DNA of 13,506 bases from Chloroflexota bacterium (GTDB taxonomy: Bacteria; Chloroflexota; Anaerolineae; UBA3071): the NCBI GenBank assembly GCA_014383605.1, contig JACNHM010000255.1:1-13506 (forward strand), written 5' to 3'. The position numbers and the translations under genes are program-made. A model generated the notes under the pieces. It saw only the letters and a list, made by a program, of their open reading frames with translations. It ran no database searches and was not told the origin of the DNA. This document shows positions 1-5,328 of this stretch, in pieces; the stretch's first letter is position 1; every line of letters begins with the position of its first letter.

Positions 1-62
1 GGCGTTTCAGGGTTGCAGGTTGAAGGCCAACCTGAAACCCTCGAACCCGAAACTCGGAACCC
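1..62. repeat. Period-7 repeat tract T1 with internal inverted repeat
   Basis: The sequence reads as degenerate heptamers: GTTTCAG, GGTTGCA, GGTTGAA on the left, then CTGAAAC, CCTCGAA, CCCGAAA, CTCGGAA on the right. The two halves face each other. Bases 9-22 pair with 28-41 as a 14-bp stem with one mismatch and a 5-nt loop (AAGGC). No T-run follows, so it is not a clear intrinsic terminator. The tract lies upstream of the first promoter in the window; the gene to its left is not visible. Its function is unknown. Confidence 0.6.
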
Positions 63-104
63 CTGTCATTATACCCGCTTTGGGAGGAAAGGGGAAACGG
101 CAAC

Positions 105-133
105 TTGGCCTTTGTGCTGCCTCGTGTTACAAT
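105..133 (+). promoter_or_regulatory. Sigma70-like promoter for the propeller lipoprotein
   Basis: TTGGCC (105-110), a 17-bp spacer and TACAAT (128-133). The predicted start of transcription is near 140, giving a leader of about 48 nt that contains the Shine-Dalgarno sequence GGAGG at 176-180. Spacer length and -10 box are good; the -35 box matches consensus at four of six positions. Confidence 0.6.
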
Positions 134-187
134 GGGCGGCGTGATGCGTGTTCCGCAGTCGCCATCACCAACGCCGGAGGGAGAATC

Positions 188-2278
188 ATGTCCAGAGCGC
201 TCCGTTCCATCCGTAGACTCACCGCAGCTCATTTTTCCATTTTCCATCGTCCATTCTCCATTTCCACCTGTAGCCTTGCGCTGCGCACGCTTGCGCTGCT
301 GCTGCTCCTCGTCCTGTTGCCCTTGGCGCTGGCCGCCTGCCCGCGAGATCGGACGCCCACGCCGACGGTGCCCGTCCCTTCGCCCACGTCACCGCCCACG
401 GCCACGCCAGTTCCCACGCTGCCGCCTCCCACGCCAGGGCCTTATCTGCCTCCCCTGCAATACTTCCTCCCCCCGCGGGCACGGGTGGTGCACGTGGTCG
501 CCGCGGACACCGACGACGATGGCGTGCAGGAGACCATCGTGCTCTACCGCGACAGCGACCAGCCGGACGCCGTCATCCGCGGGCTCGTCGCCGAGCCGCC
601 CACCCCCGAGACGCCCACGCCGACCCCTGCCGCCGAAGAGGTCCCCTTGCCTGAGGTCTACTGGCTGGGCGACGTGGCGGCGATGGCACTCTTCCAGGAG
701 AGATGGGAGAAGCTGCGCGTGGAAGACATCAACGGTGACGGCCGCAGCGAGTTGCTGTTGGAAGGGCAGTGGGATGCGGAGACGCCCGCCGTGCACGTCC
801 TGCAATGGGGCGGCGACGGCTACGTGCCGCTGCTCAGCTTCCAGGCCCGCGGCCAGTTGACCATGGAAGAGGATGACCAGGGGCGGCTGCGCTTCGCCAG
901 CCTGGAGCGTGTCTTCCCCCGTTCCGGCATCATCACCCGCGGCTCGGCCGCGTGGCAAGATGGCCGCTATCAGGTGCTGCAGGAGACGATCTGGGAAGCG
1001 GACGCGCCGCCCGATGCCCCCCATCCCGAGGCGGCGTTGCTGCACTACTACCAGGCCCTGGGCGCTGAGGACGCCGAAGCCGCCCGCCGCTGGTGGAGCG
1101 ACGCGCTCCAGGTTCAGCTTGACGCCGAGGCCCTGGCTGACCGCCTGACGTGGCGGCCGGACCTGCGACTGGAGCGGCTGGCGTTGCTGGAGGAGAGCGA
1201 GAACGCTGCCCGCGCCGCCGTGACCCTGCGCTGGACAGACCCTTTCGGCGAAGAGACGGTATGGAGTGAGGATGAGACGTGGGAGATCGTCCGCCAGGCC
1301 GACGGCTGGCGGCTGGCGCGGCTCAACGACACCCCGCTGGCGCCGGAGTGGCGAGCCTTCACCACCGATGACGGGCTGGCCGAGAACTTCGTCAACGATC
1401 TACTGCTCGATCGTCAGGGGCGTCTGTGGATCGCCTGCGGCAGCAGCGGCCTCACCGTGTGGAGCGATCCTCACTGGTTCACGGTGCGTCGGTCCGAGGA
1501 CGGGTTAGCCAGCGACAACGTGCGCGCCATGTTGCTCGACCCTCAGGGGCGCTATTGGTTCGCCACCCCAGCCGGCCTCACCCGCTACGACGGGCTGCGC
1601 TGGATCAACTACACCACCGCCGACGGCCTGCCCAGCGACGAGGTGCACGCGCTGGCCGCCGATGCGCAGGGCCACGTCTGGGCCGGGACGGCAGAGGGCG
1701 CGGCCCGCACCGACGGCCAAGGCTGGCAGCCGCTGCCTCTGCCTGACGACGTTCCCTCGACACCGGTCAGCGCGGTGGCCGTGGACGAAGAGGGTGTGGT
1801 GTGGCTGGGTCTGGGCAGTGCGGGGGGCGCGCCCGCCATCGCTCGCTACGACGGTGAGACCTGGCAGCTCTTCGGCCCGGAGGATGGCCTGGTGGGAGAC
1901 CGCGTCAGCGCGCTGGCCGTGGCTCCCGACGGCTCGCTTTGGGCAGCGATGGCCGGTGCTGCCGAGACCGGAGGCGGCCTGGGCGTTTGGACGGGCGAGG
2001 AGTGGCGTGTGCAGACGGCCTTCGACACGCTGGTGGACGTGCCCGTTTACGACATCGCCTTCGATGACCGCGGGGCCATGTGGATCGGCACGGCACAGGG
2101 CGCGGCCTACGGCTTCGGCGACGCCTGGCTGGCCTACACGAGTGAGGATGGCCTGGCCGACGGCCCGGTCAACGTCATCCTTGTGGCGCCCGATGACGTG
2201 GTCTACTTCGGCGCCGCCAACGGGCTGACCCGCTTCCGCGACGCCGTGCCTTTGCAGGTCATCGGCGGTGGACAGTGA
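188..2278 (+). CDS. Secreted lipoprotein with FG-GAP-like motifs and a seven-unit Reg_prop beta-propeller
   Basis: The start is ATG 188, with GGAGG seven bases upstream; the same frame is open back to base 20 but has no such signal there. The product has 696 residues. Residues 33-51 form a hydrophobic core ending in a lipobox (LAAC), so Cys51 is probably lipidated and the rest is outside the cytoplasm. A Thr/Pro-rich spacer follows (56-85). Two Ca-binding-type FG-GAP/VCBS motifs come next, DTDDDGVQE (107-115) and DINGDGRSE (180-188), separated by a second Pro/Thr spacer (137-148). Residues 283-380 may be an NTF2-like fold (weak). Residues 390-685 hold seven repeats of the two-component-regulator propeller type, with the recurring pattern DGL..V..L..D..G..W.GT..GL..Y. 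No kinase or DNA-binding domain follows, so it is a sensor-like or binding propeller, not a hybrid two-component protein. The ligand is unknown. The n-region contains period-7 tract T2. Confidence 0.85.
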   Translation: MSRALRSIRRLTAAHFSIFHRPFSISTCSLALRTLALLLLLVLLPLALAACPRDRTPTPTVPVPSPTSPPTATPVPTLPPPTPGPYLPPLQYFLPPRARVVHVVAADTDDDGVQETIVLYRDSDQPDAVIRGLVAEPPTPETPTPTPAAEEVPLPEVYWLGDVAAMALFQERWEKLRVEDINGDGRSELLLEGQWDAETPAVHVLQWGGDGYVPLLSFQARGQLTMEEDDQGRLRFASLERVFPRSGIITRGSAAWQDGRYQVLQETIWEADAPPDAPHPEAALLHYYQALGAEDAEAARRWWSDALQVQLDAEALADRLTWRPDLRLERLALLEESENAARAAVTLRWTDPFGEETVWSEDETWEIVRQADGWRLARLNDTPLAPEWRAFTTDDGLAENFVNDLLLDRQGRLWIACGSSGLTVWSDPHWFTVRRSEDGLASDNVRAMLLDPQGRYWFATPAGLTRYDGLRWINYTTADGLPSDEVHALAADAQGHVWAGTAEGAARTDGQGWQPLPLPDDVPSTPVSAVAVDEEGVVWLGLGSAGGAPAIARYDGETWQLFGPEDGLVGDRVSALAVAPDGSLWAAMAGAAETGGGLGVWTGEEWRVQTAFDTLVDVPVYDIAFDDRGAMWIGTAQGAAYGFGDAWLAYTSEDGLADGPVNVILVAPDDVVYFGAANGLTRFRDAVPLQVIGGGQ
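233..266. repeat. Period-7 repeat tract T2 inside the lipoprotein signal peptide
   Basis: Consecutive heptamers TTTTCCA, TTTTCCA, TCGTCCA, TTCTCCA and a six-base TTTCCA, all ending in CCA. They encode residues 16-27 of the lipoprotein, just before the hydrophobic core of its signal peptide. The AT-rich composition stands out from the GC-rich gene around it. Confidence 0.65.
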
Positions 2279-2284
2279 ATGAAA

Positions 2285-2312
2285 TCCAAACTCCAAAACT
2301 CAAAGCCCAAAA
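2285..2312. repeat. Period-7 repeat tract T3
   Basis: Four heptamers: TCCAAAC, TCCAAAA, CTCAAAG, CCCAAAA. The tract fills most of the 58-bp gap between the propeller lipoprotein and the polyprenyl synthase. It shares the 11-mer CAAACTCCAAA (2287-2297) with tract T5 (5222-5232), so the two use the same word and orientation on this strand. Confidence 0.65.
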
Positions 2313-2336
2313 ACGCGCTGGAAAACGGAGATGAGC

Positions 2337-3356
2337 ATGCAGGGTGCTAAAACCCGCTATTTGCCGTTGATCGAAGAGGCTTTGCGTGAGGTGCTGCGGG
2401 CGCCGCGGGAGACGCTGGCCGCCCACCACGCCATGATGCAGTACCACCTGGGCTGGTTAGATGAGGGTTTGCGGCCCCGGACGGGAGGCGGCGGCAAGCG
2501 GCTGCGGCCTCTGCTCTGCCTGTTGGCCTGCGAGGCGGCTGGTGGAGACGTGCAGGTGGCGCTGCCCGCGGCGGTGGCCATCGAGATCCTGCATAACTTC
2601 TCGCTGGTGCACGACGACATCGAAGACAACAGCCCCACGCGGCGCGGCCGGCCGGCCGTCTGGGCGCTGTGGGGCGTGCCCCAGGCCGTCAACGTGGGGG
2701 ATGCCCTGTTCGCCCTGGCCCATCAGACGTTGGGGCGGCTATCGGAACATGATGTGCCCGCCGCACGCCTGCTGGCGGCGACGCGTGCTTTCGACGATAC
2801 GTGCGTGGCCTTGACGGCGGGGCAGTTCCTGGACATGAGCTTTGAGGCGCGGCTGGATGTGACCGTGGACGAGTACCTGGAGATGATCGAGGGCAAGACG
2901 GCGGCGCTGCTGGGGCTTTCCACTGGCCTGGGGGCGCTGCTGGCCGGCGCACCCGGGCAGACGGCCAGCATGTTTCACCGCTTCGGCAAGAGCCTGGGGA
3001 TCGCTTTCCAGATCCAAGACGACATCCTGGGCATCTGGGGCGACGAAGCGCTCACCGGCAAGCCGGCGGCCAGCGACATCCTGGAGAAAAAGAAAACGCT
3101 GCCCGTGGTCTACGCGCTGGCGAGCGCCGTGGCTGAGCGCTTGCGGCCCCTCTATCGCCAACCAGAGCTGACGGCCGAGGACGTCCCGTCCGTGCTGGCG
3201 CTGCTGGAAGAGGTGAACGCTCGCAGCTATGCCCAGCAGTTGGCGGACGAGGCTCACGATACGGCGATGACCTGTCTGGCGCTTACCGGATTGAGCGAGG
3301 AGGCGCTGGCGCCGCTGCGGGAGTTGGCCGCATCGCTGCGAGGGCGGCAGCGGTGA
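2337..3356 (+). CDS. Polyprenyl (probably geranylgeranyl-class) diphosphate synthase
   Basis: A cytosolic trans-prenyltransferase that condenses isopentenyl diphosphate onto an allylic diphosphate, supplying precursors for carotenoids, quinone tails or lipid carriers. ATG 2337 is preferred because GGAG (2327-2330) lies six bases before it; ATG 2331 in the same frame abuts the GGAG directly. The product has 339 residues, the usual length for the family. Visible motifs, numbered from 2337: GGGGKRLRP (51-59), the first Asp-rich motif DDIED (93-97), KT near 187-188, FQIQDDILG with the second Asp pair (228-229), and GK with KKKTLP (241-256). Phe sits five residues before the first Asp motif, which in archaeal GGPP synthases limits the product to about C20; this makes C20 likely but not proven. 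It follows the lipoprotein gene at 58 bp on the same strand with no separate promoter that I can see, so the two may be co-transcribed. Confidence 0.9.
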   Translation: MQGAKTRYLPLIEEALREVLRAPRETLAAHHAMMQYHLGWLDEGLRPRTGGGGKRLRPLLCLLACEAAGGDVQVALPAAVAIEILHNFSLVHDDIEDNSPTRRGRPAVWALWGVPQAVNVGDALFALAHQTLGRLSEHDVPAARLLAATRAFDDTCVALTAGQFLDMSFEARLDVTVDEYLEMIEGKTAALLGLSTGLGALLAGAPGQTASMFHRFGKSLGIAFQIQDDILGIWGDEALTGKPAASDILEKKKTLPVVYALASAVAERLRPLYRQPELTAEDVPSVLALLEEVNARSYAQQLADEAHDTAMTCLALTGLSEEALAPLRELAASLRGRQR

Positions 3357-3359
3357 CGA

Positions 3360-3401
3360 AGCAAGAGGCAAGAAGCAAGAGGCAAGAGGCAAGATGCAGA
3401 T
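3360..3401. repeat. Period-7 repeat tract T4 (RGCAAGA)n
   Basis: Five perfect tandem heptamers of the form RGCAAGA (AGCAAGA, GGCAAGA, AGCAAGA, GGCAAGA, GGCAAGA at 3360-3394), then a degenerate TGCAGAT. It starts four bases after the synthase stop codon and lies in the 82-bp convergent gap before the stop of the gene on the other strand. This is the cleanest of the six tracts. I see no hairpin plus T-run terminator in the gap. Confidence 0.75.
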
Positions 3402-3438
3402 TTTGTCAGTGCCGCGCCGTCGAACCAGTGGAGGTCGG

Positions 3439-3984
3439 TCAGGGCACAGTGTAGGAGGATGAGTAGCTTGGTGCGCCCTCCAGTCCGTTGATCAGAGCAC
3501 GCAATATGCGCCGCGGTTCGGGGGCTTCCTGCGGCAGGGCGACGGCCGCTTCTTTCAGATAGATGAGCACGTCGCCGCCGTAAGTGGCGGGCTGCAAGGC
3601 ATCGTCGAGCCACTTCACCGCCTGCGGGGCCTGGCCGGTTTGCACCAACTCGTCCCGTACCATCTGCACCGTGACCAGTGCTTGTGGACTCACGTCTACG
3701 CGGCCATCAATGGCCCAGGTGGAGCGGATGAGGCCCAGCAGTGTGCTGGCGATCAGCGCCATCAGCAGCAGGGCGGAAACAGCCGCAAAGGCTGTCCGCC
3801 GCGCCCGTGAAGGCTGCGATGGCGGGGGCACGATCACCGTTGGCTGTCCGCTGACGATCTCCAACACCAGCGGCTGACGCCGCGGTCTCCGCTGCCGGCG
3901 CACCCACCAGAGCGCCGCGGCGATGGTGGCAAATCCCAACGCCACGCCGAAGGCAAACCAGTACTTCTTCTCTTTTGTTCCCAT
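3439..3984 (-). CDS. Two-helix membrane protein of unknown function
   Basis: I do not recognise a family. The start ATG is supported by GAGGTG five bases upstream (3990-3995) and by a good promoter just before it. The product has 181 residues. A short charged N-terminus (GTKEKKYW) leads into a first membrane segment (about residues 9-27), then a very basic linker (RRQRRPRRQ) and a Pro/Ser-rich stretch. A second membrane segment follows (about 66-88), then a soluble C-terminal part of about 90 residues. Under the positive-inside rule the basic linker is cytoplasmic and both ends are outside. The C-terminal part looks helical (ALVTVQMVRDELVQTG, AVKWLDDALQ), with no catalytic motif and no cysteine. 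It is the last gene of the leftward run but has its own promoter, so a functional link to HemW is not implied. Confidence 0.7.
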   Translation of the reverse strand: MGTKEKKYWFAFGVALGFATIAAALWWVRRQRRPRRQPLVLEIVSGQPTVIVPPPSQPSRARRTAFAAVSALLLMALIASTLLGLIRSTWAIDGRVDVSPQALVTVQMVRDELVQTGQAPQAVKWLDDALQPATYGGDVLIYLKEAAVALPQEAPEPRRILRALINGLEGAPSYSSSYTVP

Positions 3985-4044
3985 AGTCGCACCTCGCCGG
4001 GGCCGTTCGGTTGGAGCGGTGACGTCATCGGCCAGACAGCCCAG

Positions 4045-4073
4045 AGTATACCAGCAACGGGCGAGAAGGTCAA
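4045..4073 (-). promoter_or_regulatory. Sigma70-like promoter overlapping the 3' end of hemW
   Basis: Read on the - strand: TTGACC (4073-4068), a 17-bp spacer and TATACT (4050-4045). Transcription should begin near 4038, giving a leader of about 54 nt for the small membrane protein starting at 3984. The TGA stop codon of hemW (4072-4070) lies inside the -35 hexamer. It is one of the two strongest promoter matches in the window. Confidence 0.7.
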
Positions 4074-5218
4074 GAGGGCAGGAACTGCGCGAAGACCTGA
4101 TTGCCCAGCAGCCGCCCCCGCCGGGTCAGCCTGACCCGCTCCGGCAGCCGCTGCAAGAGCCCCACCTGTTCAAGGGCTGCGATCTCCTGACCGTACACGT
4201 CCAGCAGCGGTCGCCCAAAGCGGCGCTCAAAGGCGGCGAACTCCACCCCCTCCTGCACCAGCCGCAACCCCAGCATCATCGTTTCCCCCCTGCCCAGCGC
4301 GTCGTTGATCTCCTCGCTGCCTTCGATGGGAGATTGGTTCCGCTCTAGCCGCTCAACGTACTCGGCCGGTGAGCGCACGTTCCACCACCGCCGTCCCTCC
4401 CGGCTGGAATGCGCCCCCGCGCCGAAGCCCAGGTACGGCTGGTTGCGCCAGTAGGTCAGATTGTGGCGACAGGCTATGTCTGGGCTTTGTTTCGCCCAAT
4501 TGGAGATCTCGTAGTGCATGTAACCTGCGTCGGCCAGGAGGTCGCAGGCCAGCAGGTAGAGATCGGCGCCCAGATCGTCGTCGGGAGGAGGGACGCGGCC
4601 TTCGGCCACGCGCTGGGCCAGTGGCGTGCCCTCCTCCACGCTCAGACCGTAGAGGGAAAGATGCTCAGGCGCCAGGGCGAGAGCCTGGTCAAGGGTGCGC
4701 TGCCAGGTTTCTGTCCGCTGCCCCGGCAGGCCGAAGATGAGGTCGAGGTTGACGTTGGCGAAGCCCGCCGCACGGGCAGAGTGGAAGGCCGCCTCCGCCT
4801 CCGCCGCGGTGTGGATGCGCCCCAGGAAACGCAACTCGCCGTCGTCGAAGCTCTGCACGCCCAGGCTGAGGCGGTTGGCGCCCAGGCGGCGCAGGTCAGC
4901 GAAGCGCTGCTGATCCACCGTGCCCGGATTGGCCTCGCAGGTGATTTCCGCATCAGCTTGCACGGCGAAGGCGCGGCGGCAGGCGGCCAGGATGTCCGCC
5001 AGAAGATCAGGCGGCAACAGCGTCGGCGTGCCGCCGCCGAGGTAGATGGTCTTCACCGGCGGGCGCTGCCGCTGCTGCCCGGCGGCGGCGATCTCCTCCG
5101 TCAGCGCCCGGACGTAAGGGGCGAAGAGATGCTCCAGCCCGGCGTAGGAGTTGAAATCGCAATACAAGCACTTGCGCGGGCAGAAGGGAATGTGGATGTA
5201 AAGACTCAACAGGGCCAC
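4070..5218 (-). CDS. hemW: Radical SAM heme chaperone HemW
   Basis: A cytosolic radical SAM protein of the HemN/HemW family that binds heme and delivers it to haemoproteins; older annotations often call it oxygen-independent coproporphyrinogen oxidase. I place the start at GTG 5218: GGAG is seven bases upstream (5226-5229) and the family-typical N-terminus begins right there (YIHIPFCPRKCLYCDF). The frame is open to an ATG at 5353, but that would add 45 unconserved residues and overlap the next gene. The product has 382 residues. The 4Fe-4S cysteines are C13, C17 and C20 (CxxxCxxC followed by DF, as in HemW). Other motifs are GGGTPTLL (61-68), GVQSF (120-124), DLIFGLPGQ (159-167), YEISNWA (236-242), the heme-binding HNxxYW motif HNLTYW (252-257) and GFGAGAHS (264-271), then a HemN_C-type tail. 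It lies 110 bp downstream of the glycosyltransferase, with a hairpin island and a heptamer tract between them. Confidence 0.93.
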   Translation of the reverse strand: MALLSLYIHIPFCPRKCLYCDFNSYAGLEHLFAPYVRALTEEIAAAGQQRQRPPVKTIYLGGGTPTLLPPDLLADILAACRRAFAVQADAEITCEANPGTVDQQRFADLRRLGANRLSLGVQSFDDGELRFLGRIHTAAEAEAAFHSARAAGFANVNLDLIFGLPGQRTETWQRTLDQALALAPEHLSLYGLSVEEGTPLAQRVAEGRVPPPDDDLGADLYLLACDLLADAGYMHYEISNWAKQSPDIACRHNLTYWRNQPYLGFGAGAHSSREGRRWWNVRSPAEYVERLERNQSPIEGSEEINDALGRGETMMLGLRLVQEGVEFAAFERRFGRPLLDVYGQEIAALEQVGLLQRLPERVRLTRRGRLLGNQVFAQFLPS

Positions 5219-5219
5219 A

Positions 5220-5247
5220 GTCAAACTCCAAATCTCAAACTGCAAAT
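5220..5247. repeat. Period-7 repeat tract T5, carrying the hemW ribosome binding site
   Basis: Four heptamers on the + strand: GTCAAAC, TCCAAAT, CTCAAAC, TGCAAAT. Read on the - strand this gives TTTGGAGTTTGA, whose GGAG (5226-5229) sits seven bases before the GTG start of hemW. The repeat word therefore supplies the Shine-Dalgarno sequence. It shares the 11-mer CAAACTCCAAA with tract T3. Confidence 0.65.
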
Positions 5248-5251
5248 TGCT

Positions 5252-5300
5252 CCGGCTGGATCGCCAGATCCAGCTGCCGGCCGACGGGTCCGGCGATCCG
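5252..5300. other. Overlapping inverted repeats upstream of hemW
   Basis: Two perfect 8-bp stems share bases: GCTGGATC/GATCCAGC (5255-5262 with 5267-5274, 4-nt loop), and GGATCGCC/GGCGATCC (5258-5265 with 5292-5299, 26-nt loop). Because they share 5258-5262 they cannot form together. Neither is followed by a T-run on either strand. The island lies between the glycosyltransferase stop and the hemW ribosome binding site. It could be a processing site, a weak terminator or an alternative-pairing leader; nothing in the sequence decides which. Confidence 0.4.
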
Positions 5301-5328
5301 TAGCGAACGCAAAGGTGAGGGCGTGGGG

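Noticed and set aside
1..62. CRISPR-like repeat array
   Set aside because: The units are 7 bp, contiguous and degenerate, with no spacers and no cas genes nearby.
20..187. Longer start of the propeller lipoprotein at ATG 20
   Set aside because: It would run through the repeat tract and the promoter at 105-133 and lacks a ribosome binding site; ATG 188 has GGAGG at seven bases.
1505..2296. 263-codon open frame on - opposite the propeller repeats
   Set aside because: The + strand reading shows seven regular propeller repeats; the - frame is a mirror of those repeats.
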